Below are positions 42,659 through 52,934 of a stretch of DNA of 64,000 nucleotides, piece by piece. The notes below the pieces were generated by a model that did not search any database, had not been told where the DNA came from, and saw only the letters and a program-made list of their open reading frames with translations. The position numbers and the translations under genes were made by a program. This stretch comes from Rhizobium sp. FKY42. GTDB taxonomy: Bacteria; Pseudomonadota; Alphaproteobacteria; Rhizobiales; Rhizobiaceae. The first letter of the stretch is position 1, and every line of letters begins with the position of its first letter. The DNA lies in the NCBI RefSeq assembly GCF_005222835.1, contig NZ_STGA01000044.1, positions 179,480-243,479 on the forward strand. Direction: 5' to 3'.

Positions 42659-43477
42659 TCAGCGCGGTACAAGACGCCAGGCCTGCCCTGAAAATTCTAC
42701 CTTCACATACCCGGAAATATGTCCGCCGGAGGCCACCCAGCCTTCGCGGGTCGCACGCTTGAAGATCCTTCGGCGGCTGGCAGCACCCTGGGCAGCGTCC
42801 ACATCGTAGATGAAGCAGAAATCGGGATCGTCCATCTGGAGTGCCGGGGCGTGGACCAGATCACCCCATAGCACGAGCCGATGATCTTCCTCTCCGATCA
42901 GATACCCAGCGTGACCGGGGGTATGCCCCGGCAAGGGAAGAAGCTCGATCTGAGGCAAAACCTGCCCCGCATCTACAGGCCGGACGCGATTGCCATAGAT
43001 GTCCAGCAAACGCCTCGCTATGTCAAATCCGCCGCGCCGGTATACCGGCATAGCCTCCTTGAGAGCGGCATTGCTGTAGAAGTCGAGATCAGCCTGCGGT
43101 GCAAACACCTGCGCGTTGGGAAAATAAGCACCGTCGTCACCAAAAAGGCCAAGCGCGTGATCTCCATGCAGATGGGTCAGCAAAACGTGCTTCACATCCG
43201 CCTGGTCAATCCCGGCAGCCTCAAGCGCTGCACGCCCGTGGCCAAGTTTCGCCCCCCAATAGGGACCCGTTCCAGCATCGACCAGAGTGATCCCATCCGG
43301 CCCCGAGAGAACGAACAGATTCACGTCCATATCGACAGTGGCTCCCTGCCAGGCAGCAACGGCAGCATCGCGCACCGTCTGGCTGGAAGCGTGGGCCAGA
43401 TGCTCAATCGGCGCCTGATAAACGCCATCGACAAGCCTTGTCACCTCGTAACAACCGAAACGGCGAGCGGCACTCAC
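42659..43477 (-). CDS. MBL-fold metallo-hydrolase coupled to ureG
   Basis: A 272-residue metallo-beta-lactamase-fold hydrolase. The metal motif HLHGDH appears in [14 protein letters not shown] (near residue 112), with further ligands in [12 protein letters not shown] and [11 protein letters not shown]. No signal peptide. Its ATG overlaps the ureG stop in ATGA, so it is translated with ureG as the last gene of the urease operon. The substrate is unknown; AHL lactonase-like enzymes share the fold, but so do many others. It is not part of the standard urease set. Confidence 0.85.
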   Translation of the reverse strand: MSAARRFGCYEVTRLVDGVYQAPIEHLAHASSQTVRDAAVAAWQGATVDMDVNLFVLSGPDGITLVDAGTGPYWGAKLGHGRAALEAAGIDQADVKHVLLTHLHGDHALGLFGDDGAYFPNAQVFAPQADLDFYSNAALKEAMPVYRRGGFDIARRLLDIYGNRVRPVDAGQVLPQIELLPLPGHTPGHAGYLIGEEDHRLVLWGDLVHAPALQMDDPDFCFIYDVDAAQGAASRRRIFKRATREGWVASGGHISGYVKVEFSGQAWRLVPR

Positions 43478-44091
43478 GCCGCCAACCCGCCATGCGTCTC
43501 AAGGAAGCGAACGATGTGATCAACGCCTTCGCCGCGCTTGAGGTCGGTAAACACAAAAGGCTTCGCCTCACGCATGCGGGTTGCATCGCGGTCCATCACA
43601 TCAAGATCGGCACCCACGTAAGGCGCCAGATCCTTCTTGTTGATGACCAGCAGATCGGAGCGGGTGATACCCGGACCGCCTTTGCGCGGTATCTCTTCGC
43701 CCTGGCACGTGGAGATCACATAGATGGTGATATCCGCGAGATCCGGCGAGAACGTCGCCGCCAGATTGTCACCACCTGACTCGATGAACACCACATCAAG
43801 ATCGGGGAAGCGCTCGTTCAGGCCCGCGATTGCCTGCAGATTGATCGTTGCATCCTCGCGTATGGCGGTATGCGGGCAACCTCCGGTTTCGACACCCACG
43901 ATCCGGTCTGAAGACAAGGCCTGCATGCGCACCAGCGCCTCGGCATCTTCCTTGGTGTAAATATCGTTCGTCACCACGGCAACCGAATAGGTCTCGCGCA
44001 TGGCTTTGCACAGTTTCTCTGTCAGCGCCGTCTTGCCGGAGCCCACAGGCCCACCAATGCCAACGCGGAGAGGTCCATTGGATGATTTCAT
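43474..44091 (-). CDS. ureG: Urease accessory GTPase
   Basis: A 205-residue SIMIBI-class GTPase that drives nickel delivery to urease. P-loop [11 protein letters not shown] near residue 12, metal-binding CPH in [14 protein letters not shown], Walker B-like [13 protein letters not shown] and the base-recognition NKKDLA are all intact. The start at ATG 44091 has GAGGT eight bases upstream; the open frame upstream does not encode UreG sequence. It follows ureF by 61 bases and overlaps the MBL hydrolase gene. Confidence 0.95.
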   Translation of the reverse strand: MKSSNGPLRVGIGGPVGSGKTALTEKLCKAMRETYSVAVVTNDIYTKEDAEALVRMQALSSDRIVGVETGGCPHTAIREDATINLQAIAGLNERFPDLDVVFIESGGDNLAATFSPDLADITIYVISTCQGEEIPRKGGPGITRSDLLVINKKDLAPYVGADLDVMDRDATRMREAKPFVFTDLKRGEGVDHIVRFLETHGGLAA

Positions 44092-44152
44092 GATCGATAC
44101 CTCGATAGTCTCAAAATAGAATAGCCTGGGGGCTGGCCCGTGCAAGACAGGT

Positions 44153-44824
44153 TCAGGAGCGAAAAAGCCGCGAATTCTGCCGCTCGTGGCGAAGGGATGC
44201 GATATCCGCCTGTACGGTGGCAGAACCGAGATCATCCAGCCCCGCTGCCGCTGCACGCTCGGCAACCTCACCCGCAATCGTTTCCAAGGCCGACAGGATG
44301 CGAAGACCATCCTGCTGACCCGCTACACCGAGACGGATACCGGCGGACACACCTTGGGAAACACCGGCATGCAGGAATGCTGCAATGGCCTGCTCCGCTC
44401 CTATTCTATGCGCAGCAGCTACGGCACCCACGGCAACAGGATAAGGACAATCGGGAGGCAGCAGCCCGAATACTGACGCAGGCCATGCTTCCGCCGCCGC
44501 CAGAAACGCCTTTCCGAGGGACAGCGTTTCCATATGCCGCTCAGCCGAACCCGCCAGCGCCAGTCCAAGCTCTGCCAGCTCGGCCAATTTCACCTGCTCC
44601 TCAACGACTTGCGCCGCGAGCGACACGAACACGGCATCGTTCCACAGCATTCCGTGTCTGACTGACGTAGAAAGCCATGCCTCCAGCCCGACGGCATCTG
44701 TGACAAGCCGGTCATGAACCGCCCGCTCAAGACCGCTGGAATAGGCAAAGCCACCCACCGGAAAGGCAGGCGAAAGCCAGGTCATCAACCGCAGCAGAGC
44801 TTGTGTTTCAAAAGCAGCAGACAT
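44153..44824 (-). CDS. ureF: Urease accessory protein
   Basis: A 223-residue all-helical protein of the UreF family, with the N-terminal signature [24 protein letters not shown] and the conserved C-terminal [14 protein letters not shown] region. It acts as a gatekeeper for UreG GTPase in the UreDFG complex on apo-urease. It shares one base with the stop of ureE (TGATG). Confidence 0.93.
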   Translation of the reverse strand: MSAAFETQALLRLMTWLSPAFPVGGFAYSSGLERAVHDRLVTDAVGLEAWLSTSVRHGMLWNDAVFVSLAAQVVEEQVKLAELAELGLALAGSAERHMETLSLGKAFLAAAEAWPASVFGLLPPDCPYPVAVGAVAAAHRIGAEQAIAAFLHAGVSQGVSAGIRLGVAGQQDGLRILSALETIAGEVAERAAAAGLDDLGSATVQADIASLRHERQNSRLFRS

Positions 44825-45312
44825 CAGTCGTGATGATGCCCGTGGTGGTGGTCATGAGAATGGCCGTGCGAATGCCCGCCGTGACTGTGATAGGCCCCGC
44901 GCGCTGGCTGGAAAGGCTCTTCCACATCCGTCACCGTCGCGCCCAGACCTTCGAGCATGGAGCGGATCACATGATCGCGCAGGATCAGAATACGTCCCTC
45001 CTCGATCTGCGCTGACAGATGCCGGTTGCCCAGGTGCCAGGCGAGTTCAATCAGGTGCAGCGTATCGCGCGCCTTTACCTCGAACAGCTTTTCTGCCGCC
45101 GCCTTCACTTCCACCGTATCGCCATTGTCCAGCACAAGCCGGTCACCATCGTGAAACAGTACAGCCTCCTTCAGGTCCAGCATCACCATGTCACCATTGG
45201 AAAGGTGCAACAGCTTACGCCGCAAATGGCGCAGATCGTGCGCAAGCGTCACCGTATCGATCGGCGGATCACTAACTTCGCCTGCGGGACGGTAGGAATG
45301 GACATGCTGCAT
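44824..45312 (-). CDS. ureE: Urease accessory nickel metallochaperone
   Basis: A 162-residue UreE with the N-terminal peptide-binding domain and the metal-binding middle domain ([14 protein letters not shown], then the conserved His in [10 protein letters not shown]). The C-terminus is a His-rich nickel tail with about a dozen histidines in [25 protein letters not shown] runs (residues 139-162), a nickel store or buffer. It lies 19 bases after ureC. Confidence 0.94.
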   Translation of the reverse strand: MQHVHSYRPAGEVSDPPIDTVTLAHDLRHLRRKLLHLSNGDMVMLDLKEAVLFHDGDRLVLDNGDTVEVKAAAEKLFEVKARDTLHLIELAWHLGNRHLSAQIEEGRILILRDHVIRSMLEGLGATVTDVEEPFQPARGAYHSHGGHSHGHSHDHHHGHHHD

Positions 45313-45331
45313 GGATTGAACTTTCAGATGT

Positions 45332-47044
45332 TTAAAACAGGAAATACCGCTGCGCCATCGGCAGAACCGTTGCCGGTTCGCAGGTCAAAAGCTCGCCATC
45401 GGCACGCACTTCATAGGTTTCCGGGTCCACCTCGATGTGCGGTGTCAGATCGTTGAGGATCATGGATTTCTTGGAAATGCCGCCGCGCGTGTTCTTCACC
45501 GCCACCAGCTGCTTGGCAACGCCGAGACGATTGGCGAGGCCGTTATCCAATGCAGCCTGCGAAACAAAGGTCACGGAGGAATTCGTACGCGCCTTGCCGT
45601 AAGCGCCGAACATGGGGCGATAATGCACCGGCTGCGGTGTCGGGATCGAAGCGTTCGGATCGCCCATGGGTGCCGCCGCAATTACGCCGCCCATCAGCAC
45701 CATATCCGGCTTCACGCCGAAGAATGCCGGGTTCCAGATGACGAGATCGGCGCGCTTGCCCACTTCGATGGAGCCGATTTCATGGCTCACACCATGTGCG
45801 ATGGCCGGGTTGATCGTATACTTTGCGACATACCGGCGAACACGCAAATTGTCGTTGTCGCCGGTTTCGCCCGGAAGAGCACCCCGTTGACGCTTCATCT
45901 TGTCTGCCGTCTGCCAGGTGCGGATGATGACCTCGCCCACGCGGCCCATGGCCTGACTGTCCGACGAGATGATCGAAAACGCGCCGATATCGTGCAGAAT
46001 ATCTTCCGCCGCGATGGTTTCCTTGCGGATGCGGCTTTCGGCGAACGCGATGTCTTCCGGAATGGATGGCGACAGGTGATGGCAGACCATCAGCATGTCC
46101 AGATGTTCCGCCAGCGTATTGACCGTATAGGGCCGCGTCGGGTTCGTGGAAGACGGGATGACGTTCAGCTCGCCGCAGATCTTGATGATATCCGGCGCGT
46201 GGCCCCCGCCCGCCCCTTCCGTATGGAAAGCGTGGATGGTGCGGCCCTTGATGGCACCGACGGTATCTTCCACGAAGCCGCTCTCGTTCAGCGTGTCGGT
46301 GTGGATCATCACCTGCACATCATATTGATCGGCAACCGAGAGGCAGCAATCGATGGCGCCGGGGGTCGTGCCCCAGTCCTCATGCAGCTTGAGCGAAGTG
46401 GCGCCGCCCAGAACCATTTCCTCCAGCGCCTTGGGCAGCGAGGCATTACCCTTGCCAGCGAATGCGAGGTTCATGGGGAAAGCGTCGGCCGCCTCGATCA
46501 TACGGGCGATATGCCACGGTCCCGGCGTGCAGGTGGTGGCCAGCGTGCCATGAGCGGGGCCAGTGCCGCCGCCCAGCATGCAGGTCAATCCGCTCATCAA
46601 GGCTTCCTCGATCTGCTGCGGGCAGATGAAATGGATGTGGGCATCCATGCCGCCAGCAGTTACGATCTTGCCTTCGCCCGCAATCGCCTCGGTGCCGGGG
46701 CCGACGATGATGTTAACGCCCGGCTGCGTGTCCGGATTGCCTGCCTTGCCGATGGCAACGATGCGGCCATCCTTGAGGCCAATATCGGCCTTGTAGATGC
46801 CGGTGTGATCGACAATCACAGCGTTGGTGATAACGGTATCGACAGCACCATCTGCACGGCTGACCTGGCTCTGGCCCATGCCATCACGGATAACCTTGCC
46901 GCCGCCGAATTTTACTTCTTCACCATAGGTGGTGAAATCCTTCTCAACCTCGATGAAAAGCTCGGTATCGGCGAGGCGCACCTTGTCGCCCACGGTCGGG
47001 CCAAACATGCTGGCATAGGCAGCGCGGGAAATCTTGTAAGGCAT
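45332..47044 (-). CDS. ureC: Urease alpha (catalytic) subunit
   Basis: A 570-residue amidohydrolase with the dinickel active site. Metal and catalytic residues are visible in [10 protein letters not shown] (HxH), the carbamylated Lys in [10 protein letters not shown], His in MIHTDTLNE and [13 protein letters not shown], the flap His in MVCHHLS and the Asp-bearing [14 protein letters not shown]. It hydrolyses urea to ammonia and carbamate. It is separated from ureB by a DUF1311 gene. The plus-strand frame of over 600 codons opposite it is a shadow. Confidence 0.97.
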   Translation of the reverse strand: MPYKISRAAYASMFGPTVGDKVRLADTELFIEVEKDFTTYGEEVKFGGGKVIRDGMGQSQVSRADGAVDTVITNAVIVDHTGIYKADIGLKDGRIVAIGKAGNPDTQPGVNIIVGPGTEAIAGEGKIVTAGGMDAHIHFICPQQIEEALMSGLTCMLGGGTGPAHGTLATTCTPGPWHIARMIEAADAFPMNLAFAGKGNASLPKALEEMVLGGATSLKLHEDWGTTPGAIDCCLSVADQYDVQVMIHTDTLNESGFVEDTVGAIKGRTIHAFHTEGAGGGHAPDIIKICGELNVIPSSTNPTRPYTVNTLAEHLDMLMVCHHLSPSIPEDIAFAESRIRKETIAAEDILHDIGAFSIISSDSQAMGRVGEVIIRTWQTADKMKRQRGALPGETGDNDNLRVRRYVAKYTINPAIAHGVSHEIGSIEVGKRADLVIWNPAFFGVKPDMVLMGGVIAAAPMGDPNASIPTPQPVHYRPMFGAYGKARTNSSVTFVSQAALDNGLANRLGVAKQLVAVKNTRGGISKKSMILNDLTPHIEVDPETYEVRADGELLTCEPATVLPMAQRYFLF

Positions 47045-47108
47045 GGGCTATTTTGCTCCATATGCGTGGACGGACCGGCACCCCTCGCGCCTGATCCAGT
47101 CCAGGTTT

Positions 47109-47549
47109 TTATTGACCGATTGTCTCGGCAAGTGTTTTCAGTTCTTCGGTGCGAACCTTGGAAAGCTCAGCCTTGCAGGACATCAACAGCATGGGCTCCA
47201 TCGTTCCGCCGCGCGCAGCAAAGCCTTCCGCCTCGCACTGGCCGTCCCGATAGTTTATCCAGGCACGCTGAGCCTTCAACAGGGCCTCTTCTGCGCCACG
47301 CTGGTTAGCGTCCAACTGCTTGTCCCAATCGACCATCACCTTGCGGGTCGCCTTCCACTGCTTGTTCAACGCCGCATCGGCAGCATCAAAATCCTGTTCG
47401 GCGCAGTAATTCATCTCCATCTGGGTCTCGGATTTGGCGCAGTCGAAATTCGGCTTCTCTTCCGCAGAGGAAGGCCCATCCTGCAAGAGAACACATCCGC
47501 ACAGCATGAGGCCAAGAAAGAGTTTCATCGGATGCTTCGCTTTCTGCAT
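47109..47549 (-). CDS. LprI-like (DUF1311) exported protein inside the urease operon
   Basis: A 146-residue protein, or 139 if it starts at the second Met (47528). It has a hydrophobic N-terminal signal (MKLFLGLMLCGCVLL) and a DUF1311 / lysozyme-inhibitor LprI-type domain: FDCAKSETQMEMNYCAEQDF, then LLKAQRAWINYRDGQCEAE and LMSCKAEL, with paired cysteines. It lies between ureB (7-base gap) and ureC, in the operon but with no known urease role. Being exported, it cannot act on cytoplasmic urease directly. No strong ribosome site separates the two starts. Confidence 0.82.
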   Translation of the reverse strand: MQKAKHPMKLFLGLMLCGCVLLQDGPSSAEEKPNFDCAKSETQMEMNYCAEQDFDAADAALNKQWKATRKVMVDWDKQLDANQRGAEEALLKAQRAWINYRDGQCEAEGFAARGGTMEPMLLMSCKAELSKVRTEELKTLAETIGQ

Positions 47550-47556
47550 GGTGCGT

Positions 47557-47862
47557 TCACAGAGCGCCCATGATCTTCTGCCGGAAACCGTAAACTTCGC
47601 GCTTGCCGGAAAGCGGAATGAGGGTCACCTCACGCGTCTGGCCCGGTTCGAAACGCACAGCCGTTCCTGCCGGAATATCCAGCCGCATTCCGCGCGCCTT
47701 GTCCCGGTCGAAAGAGAGGCCCGCATTGGTTTCGAAGAAATGATAATGGCTGCCCACCTGAACCGGACGGTCACCCGTATTGGAAACCTCTATGGTCATG
47801 GTTGGCGCACCGCTATTCAGCTCGATATCGCCACTTGCGGAAATGATTTCGCCTGGAATCAT
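47557..47862 (-). CDS. ureB: Urease beta subunit
   Basis: A 101-residue beta subunit starting [18 protein letters not shown]. The conserved [10 protein letters not shown] and [17 protein letters not shown] stretches are present. It is a structural subunit of the (alpha-beta-gamma)3 enzyme. It follows ureA by 11 bases. Confidence 0.96.
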   Translation of the reverse strand: MIPGEIISASGDIELNSGAPTMTIEVSNTGDRPVQVGSHYHFFETNAGLSFDRDKARGMRLDIPAGTAVRFEPGQTREVTLIPLSGKREVYGFRQKIMGAL

Positions 47863-47873
47863 GGTCTTTGCCC

Positions 47874-48176
47874 TTACCTAATCGGCTCATGAACGGTCAC
47901 CAGCTTGGTGCCGTCAGGAAAAGTTGCTTCCACCTGCACATCGTGGATCATTTCCGCGACACCTTCCATCACCTGATCGCGGGTAATGACATGCGCGCCC
48001 GCCTCCATCAGGTCTGGTACGGCGCGGCCATCGCGGGCACCTTCGACCACGAAATCGGTAATCAGGGCAATGGCTTCCGGGTAATTCAGCTTCACGCCAC
48101 GTTCCAGCCTGCGGCGGGCCACCATGGCTGCCATGGATATCAGAAGCTTGTCTTTTTCTCTTGGGCTGAGGTTCAT
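47874..48176 (-). CDS. ureA: Urease gamma subunit
   Basis: A 100-residue gamma subunit with [22 protein letters not shown] and [13 protein letters not shown] at the N-terminus, and [19 protein letters not shown] at the end. Length and sequence are standard. It lies 21 bases after ureD, at the head of the structural genes. Confidence 0.97.
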   Translation of the reverse strand: MNLSPREKDKLLISMAAMVARRRLERGVKLNYPEAIALITDFVVEGARDGRAVPDLMEAGAHVITRDQVMEGVAEMIHDVQVEATFPDGTKLVTVHEPIR

Positions 48177-48197
48177 GGGTTCCCCGATTATTGTCTC

Positions 48198-49025
48198 TCA
48201 GATGTTCCAGACTTTCGGCACGTTTGCGTCTTTTCGCAAGAGCGAAATCACCGGAACAAGAATTTTTCGCAGCGCGAAACCGTGTGATGCTGCGGCACGG
48301 ATAATCAGCTTGTCTTTCCAGAGGCTTGCGCCAGCATATCCATCCTGCAGCAGAGGTTGAAGGCGCGGCAGAAGTGCCTCACAATCGGCAGCGGAATAGA
48401 AGACAGTGGCAAAGGCCACCTTGCCGGAAAGCACCGAAGGCTGCTCCCCCAGACGGGCGATCTCGCCCTCCATCCGCACTTCCTCCGCATGGATGAGACG
48501 ACCCGCACGGCGCACGCGCCAGCGATCCCGGAAATGACCGTTCTCGGCGCTTTCACCCATGGCGGTACGACCGAGAATAACGGCCTCAACCGCCAGAAAT
48601 TCCGCCGTTTCGGCAAGATCAACATGGAGTTCGCGGGTGAGTGAAGCGCGGTCGAAGAGAATGCTTTCCTGCGGCAGCCAAGCCACGCGGCTGCCCTCGC
48701 CGGCCTCAATTTCACTTTTCAGAAGCGCGGTATCGGCGGCAGCCTTGTAGATCTTCTCGTTCGCCTGCGTGGTCACGGTCACATCCGTGCCAGGACCGGC
48801 GCGCAACGACCATTCCAGTCGGTCGCCACCGGTCAGTCCGCCGGAGCTATTGATGAGAATGGCTTCAAGGGAGGAATCAAATGTATCCGGCAGGCGGATC
48901 TTTCCGCAGCCTTCCTGATAGAGTTCGGCGAGCCGCGTGCGGCCCGCCAGCTGTTTGGTTACAAGGCGCCCTTTGCCCCGAGCCCGCTGCGGCGCGGCTG
49001 GTCGTTTGGCTGGCTGTTGTTGCAC
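48198..49025 (-). CDS. ureD: Urease accessory protein
   Basis: A 275-residue UreD (UreH) protein, the scaffold that docks UreF and UreG on apo-urease and carries a nickel tunnel. Family blocks are [42 protein letters not shown] and [12 protein letters not shown]. The start [21 protein letters not shown] at 49025 lies inside the 3' end of the esterase gene (67-base overlap). Confidence 0.93.
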   Translation of the reverse strand: MQQQPAKRPAAPQRARGKGRLVTKQLAGRTRLAELYQEGCGKIRLPDTFDSSLEAILINSSGGLTGGDRLEWSLRAGPGTDVTVTTQANEKIYKAAADTALLKSEIEAGEGSRVAWLPQESILFDRASLTRELHVDLAETAEFLAVEAVILGRTAMGESAENGHFRDRWRVRRAGRLIHAEEVRMEGEIARLGEQPSVLSGKVAFATVFYSAADCEALLPRLQPLLQDGYAGASLWKDKLIIRAAASHGFALRKILVPVISLLRKDANVPKVWNI

Positions 49026-50170
49026 GTCATCCCCTCGGCATTATCATAAGCGGATATCTCTCCAGCCCCACAGTCAACCGCCTGAACCTTTGCCTTGGCA
49101 GCTGATGGCTGAACAGTGGCGACGACATCCGTATTGTCGGCCTTGCGGAAGAAATCCCACATGCGATAGGCCGGATCGACATTCGGATCGAAACTCGGCT
49201 TCTTCACTGCCGAGACCTTCACAACACCTGCCGCTTGCCCCTCGCTGGCCGCAGCGATGACGTTCGCCTTCGCATTTGGCTTCGGCCAGTCATGGCTGCC
49301 GTTTTCGAATTCATAGGTCGCAATGCGCGCCCCGTTCTGGCAGGTATCGAAAAGGCTATAGGTCACACCGTCGATGGTCTCTGGCTTTGCATTGGCCTTG
49401 CACCCATCCAGCTCCATCCATCGTTGAAGGGCGGTCTTGAAACTATATTGCCAATAGGGCTTGCCGCCCCCGGCATAGGGGTTCTGCTCATCCTTCACAC
49501 CGGCAAAAGCCATGATGGAAATCGGCTTGGCAGGCTGGCAGGTAGAGGGATCGGGGGTCCACTTCCCCTCGCGATTTTCAACGGGCAGCCCCACACGCAG
49601 GGAATTGACGAAGCCCGCACCGGCAAAATCATTCGCTCCTGAGCAGAGATAGGCCGACAGCATGCGACCGCCGCCGGAATAACCCGAGGCGAAAATCTGA
49701 GCCGGATCAACGCAATAGCTCTGCTTTACCTTTTCGACAGCAGCCTTGATGAAGGCCACCTCATCCAGTCCGCCTTCGCGGAAGGTAACCCCCGGCACAT
49801 TCCAGGCATGGGTATTCGGCATATTTCCCGACAGGCTGCCCTGCGGCGCAAACACGATGAAGCCGTTCTTCCCTGCCACCTTGTCCCACGAACTGCGCAA
49901 CATCTGTCCCCGTGGATTGCTGTTGCTGCCATGCAGATCGAAAACGACGGAAACCTTGTCCCTGCCCGTGTAAGTATCCGGAACAAACACAACGCCGGAA
50001 CGCTGGATGCCACCGACATCGATCGATACGTCATGATAGCCCGGTTCAACGGGCGTGCCGCAACCAGCCGCATGCGCGGCCATGCCTGACCCTAAGAAAA
50101 AGGCGCCCGCTGCGGTCAGGCAGCCAAGAGCGCGGAGGATTGAACCAGAGCGAATTCCAAATGCCATCAA
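48959..50170 (-). CDS. Secreted PHB-depolymerase-family esterase
   Basis: A 403-residue exported alpha/beta hydrolase of the LpqC / feruloyl esterase / PHB depolymerase family. The signal peptide ends near residue 34 (AAHAAGC). The segment [16 protein letters not shown] is the oxyanion region, [18 protein letters not shown] holds the nucleophile Ser, and the His is likely that of [10 protein letters not shown]. Several cysteines fit disulfides. Substrate unknown. The C-terminal 22 codons overlap the ureD start in another frame, and this tail is low-complexity, so the protein may originally have ended earlier. It lies between urtE and ureD. Confidence 0.85.
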   Translation of the reverse strand: MMAFGIRSGSILRALGCLTAAGAFFLGSGMAAHAAGCGTPVEPGYHDVSIDVGGIQRSGVVFVPDTYTGRDKVSVVFDLHGSNSNPRGQMLRSSWDKVAGKNGFIVFAPQGSLSGNMPNTHAWNVPGVTFREGGLDEVAFIKAAVEKVKQSYCVDPAQIFASGYSGGGRMLSAYLCSGANDFAGAGFVNSLRVGLPVENREGKWTPDPSTCQPAKPISIMAFAGVKDEQNPYAGGGKPYWQYSFKTALQRWMELDGCKANAKPETIDGVTYSLFDTCQNGARIATYEFENGSHDWPKPNAKANVIAAASEGQAAGVVKVSAVKKPSFDPNVDPAYRMWDFFRKADNTDVVATVQPSAAKAKVQAVDCGAGEISAYDNAEGMTCNNSQPNDQPRRSGLGAKGAL

Positions 50171-50298
50171 GCGCCTCGCGAAGGAGAGTGCGTGGAAAGG
50201 GGATATGCGTTGGATGAAAACCGCGCTCTGATTAACATATTAGATATTTCTGTTAAACCCTCTCCATGATCGGCAGCCATGCAAAATATGACTAACTG

Positions 50299-50994
50299 TC
50301 ACACCGTCAGATGGCGTCTCGCCTCCGGTGTATCCAGTGTCTCTGCGGCCCCTTCATGAACGATTTCACCCCGATCCATGATGTAGACATGATCCGCCAG
50401 TTCCCGGCAGAAGTCGAGATACTGTTCGACCAGAAGGATGGCCATACCTGTGGAATCTCGCAGATACCGGATGGCGCGGCCGATATCCTTGATGATCGAG
50501 GGTTGAATTCCCTCTGTCGGCTCGTCCAGAACCAGCACTTTCGGCCGCGTCACCATCGCCCGGCCGATGGCCAGCTGCTGCTGCTGCCCGCCGGAGAGAT
50601 CGCCTCCACGCCGCGCCAGCATCGAGTTGAGCACCGGAAACAGGCTGAAAATATCATCCGGAATGAACCTGTCCTTGCGCGGCAGAGGCGCAAAGCCGGT
50701 TTCCAGATTTTCCTGCACGGTCAAAAGCGGGAAGATCTCGCGACCCTGCGGCACATAGCCGATGCCCTGTTTTGCACGGTTGAATGGCGCAAGCCCGTTC
50801 AAACTCTCCCCGTTGAAGGAAATCGTGCCCGCACTGACCGGATGCTGACCGGTGATGGCGCGCAGCAGCGAGCTTTTGCCCACTCCGTTGCGGCCAAGAA
50901 CGCAGGTGATCTTGCCCATGGGCGCCTGAATGGAAACGCCACGCAAGGCCTGCGCTGCGCCGTAGTGAAGGTTGATGTTCTCGACTGTCAGCAT
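50299..50994 (-). CDS. urtE: Urea ABC transporter ATP-binding protein
   Basis: A 231-residue LivF-type ATPase. Walker A GRNGVGKSSL, Q-loop GYVPQGREIFP, signature LSGGQQQQLAIGRA, Walker B VLVLDEPTEGIQP. The PTEGIQPSII variant is typical of UrtE. It starts nine bases after urtD and is the last urt gene. Confidence 0.93.
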   Translation of the reverse strand: MLTVENINLHYGAAQALRGVSIQAPMGKITCVLGRNGVGKSSLLRAITGQHPVSAGTISFNGESLNGLAPFNRAKQGIGYVPQGREIFPLLTVQENLETGFAPLPRKDRFIPDDIFSLFPVLNSMLARRGGDLSGGQQQQLAIGRAMVTRPKVLVLDEPTEGIQPSIIKDIGRAIRYLRDSTGMAILLVEQYLDFCRELADHVYIMDRGEIVHEGAAETLDTPEARRHLTV

Positions 50995-51003
50995 GGTTAC
51001 CCC

Positions 51004-51762
51004 TCACCGTCCCAGATAGTTCTCAATGACCTTTGGGTCGTTCGAGACGAAATCGATCGATCCCTCGGCCAGTACGGAGCCTTCGGCAAGACATGTCACC
51101 TTGACGCCGAGATCCCGGATAAAGCCCATGTCGTGCTCCACCACCACCACCGAGCGGCTCTTGGCGATTTCGCGAAGCAAAATGGCGGTCTCAGCGGTCT
51201 CCGCATCGGTCATGCCGGCCACCGGCTCATCCACCAGCAACAGCTTCGGCTCCTGCGCCAGCAGCATGCCGATCTCCAGCCACTGCTTCTGGCCGTGGGA
51301 AAGGTTGGCGGCTAATTCATCGCGCCGATGCGTCAGGCGGATCGTGGCCAGAATTTCCTCGATACGGTCGCGATCTTCGCCGGAGAGACGGTAGAACAGC
51401 GTGGCGAACACACCGCGCTTGCGGTTGAGCGCCAGCTCCAGATTGTCCCATACGGTATGGCTCTCGAACACGGTCGGCTTCTGGAACTTGCGGCCAATGC
51501 CGAGCTGGGCGATATCCGCCTCGTCGCGCTTGGTGAGATCCACCTTCTCCTCGAACAGAACCGTGCCACTGTCGGGCCGTGTCTTGCCGGTGATGATATC
51601 CATCATCGTTGTCTTGCCGGCACCATTCGGGCCGATGATGGCGCGAAGCTCGCCCGGCTCAACGACGAAGGAGAGCGAGTTCAGCGCCTTGAATCCATCG
51701 AAGGATACGGAAACACCGTCCAGATAGAGCAGCGATTTTGGCTTGGAGTCCTTGATTTCCAT
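51004..51762 (-). CDS. urtD: Urea ABC transporter ATP-binding protein
   Basis: A 252-residue LivG-type ATPase. Walker A GPNGAGKTTMMD, Q-loop GRKFQKPTVFE, signature LSHGQKQWLEIGM, Walker B LLLVDEPVAGMTD. The SHGQKQWLEIG signature is characteristic of UrtD rather than LivG. It lies five bases after urtC. Confidence 0.93.
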   Translation of the reverse strand: MEIKDSKPKSLLYLDGVSVSFDGFKALNSLSFVVEPGELRAIIGPNGAGKTTMMDIITGKTRPDSGTVLFEEKVDLTKRDEADIAQLGIGRKFQKPTVFESHTVWDNLELALNRKRGVFATLFYRLSGEDRDRIEEILATIRLTHRRDELAANLSHGQKQWLEIGMLLAQEPKLLLVDEPVAGMTDAETAETAILLREIAKSRSVVVVEHDMGFIRDLGVKVTCLAEGSVLAEGSIDFVSNDPKVIENYLGR

Positions 51763-51767
51763 GAGTC

Positions 51768-52934
51768 TTACTCCGCGGCCTGGATCTGTGTTGAAGGCGT
51801 ATCGTCATTCTGGGCTTGGGCACGCGCCGCAGCCTTCACCGCCTTGCGGTTGGCAAGTGCCGCCTGCACGGTTCCGACAATACCCTTTGGCATGAACAGC
51901 GTGACGAAGATGAAGAGTGCACCCAGCGCATAGAGCCAGAACTCTGGAAACGCGCCGGTGAAAAAGCTTTTGCCACCGTTCACCAGAACCGCGCCGATGA
52001 TCGGGCCAATCAGGGTTCCGCGACCACCGACTGCCGTCCAGACCACCACTTCGATGGAGTTGGCCGGTGCGAATTCACCCGGATTGATGATGCCGACCTG
52101 CGGCACGAACAAGGCGCCTGCAATGCCTGCCATCATGGCCGAGGTGACGAAGGTGAACAGCTTGATGTTTTCCACCCGGAAACCGAGGAAGCGAACCCGG
52201 CTTTCAGCATCGCGAACGCCCACCAGCACCTTGCCGAATTTCGAGCGGGTAATGGCAGACGCCAGCACGAGGCAGAGCGATAGCATGATGGCCGAGAGCG
52301 AGAAGAGAACCGCGCGCGTTCCATCCGCCTGAACGGAAAAGCCGAGAATATCCTTATAGTCCGTCAGACCGTTATTGCCGCCAAAGCCCATGTCATTGCG
52401 GAAGAAGGCCAGCATCAACGCATAGGTCATGGCCTGGGTGATGATGGAGAGATAGACACCATTGACGCGGGAGCGGAAGGCGAACCAGCCGAACACAAAA
52501 GCAAGCAGCCCCGGCACCACCAGCACCATCGCACAAGCGAACCAGAACATGTCGAAACCATGCCAGAACCACGGCAACTGCTTCCAGTTCAGAAACACCA
52601 TGAAATCCGGCAGTATGGGGTCACCGTAGACGCCGCGGCTGCCGATCTGGCGCATGAGATACATGCCCATGGCGTAGCCGCCGAGTGCAAAGAACGCGCC
52701 GTGGCCAAGCGAAAGAATGCCGCAATAGCCCCAGACCAGATCCAGCGCCAGCGCCAGCAGCGCATAGCACAGATACTTGCCCATCAACGACATCACATAG
52801 GTTGGGATATGCAATGCATTGTCGGGCGAAAGAAGCAAATTGCTTGCTGGCACCAGCAATGCCACGGCAAGAATGATGCAGACGGTGACGAGGATGCGGC
52901 CTTCCAGAGCACGCAGGATGAAGCTGGAAATCAT
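51768..52934 (-). CDS. urtC: Urea ABC transporter permease
   Basis: A 388-residue LivM-type permease with nine to ten helices. It starts MISSFILRALEGRILVTV at ATG 52934, which overlaps the urtB stop in ATGA; upstream codons in this frame lie inside urtB and are not used. The conserved loop YCGILSLGHGAFFALGGYAMGM is present. The C-terminus ends in a soluble Ala/Gln-rich tail. Confidence 0.92.
   Translation of the reverse strand: MISSFILRALEGRILVTVCIILAVALLVPASNLLLSPDNALHIPTYVMSLMGKYLCYALLALALDLVWGYCGILSLGHGAFFALGGYAMGMYLMRQIGSRGVYGDPILPDFMVFLNWKQLPWFWHGFDMFWFACAMVLVVPGLLAFVFGWFAFRSRVNGVYLSIITQAMTYALMLAFFRNDMGFGGNNGLTDYKDILGFSVQADGTRAVLFSLSAIMLSLCLVLASAITRSKFGKVLVGVRDAESRVRFLGFRVENIKLFTFVTSAMMAGIAGALFVPQVGIINPGEFAPANSIEVVVWTAVGGRGTLIGPIIGAVLVNGGKSFFTGAFPEFWLYALGALFIFVTLFMPKGIVGTVQAALANRKAVKAAARAQAQNDDTPSTQIQAAE

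Noticed and set aside
47112..47127. TTGACCGATTG, matching the first 11 bases of the RutR-like operator
   Set aside because: It lies at the 3' end of the DUF1311 coding sequence and the second half does not match, so it is probably coincidence.
45437..47308. Plus-strand open frame of about 620 codons
   Set aside because: It is antisense to ureC, whose sequence is unmistakable; the frame is open because of GC-rich codon bias.
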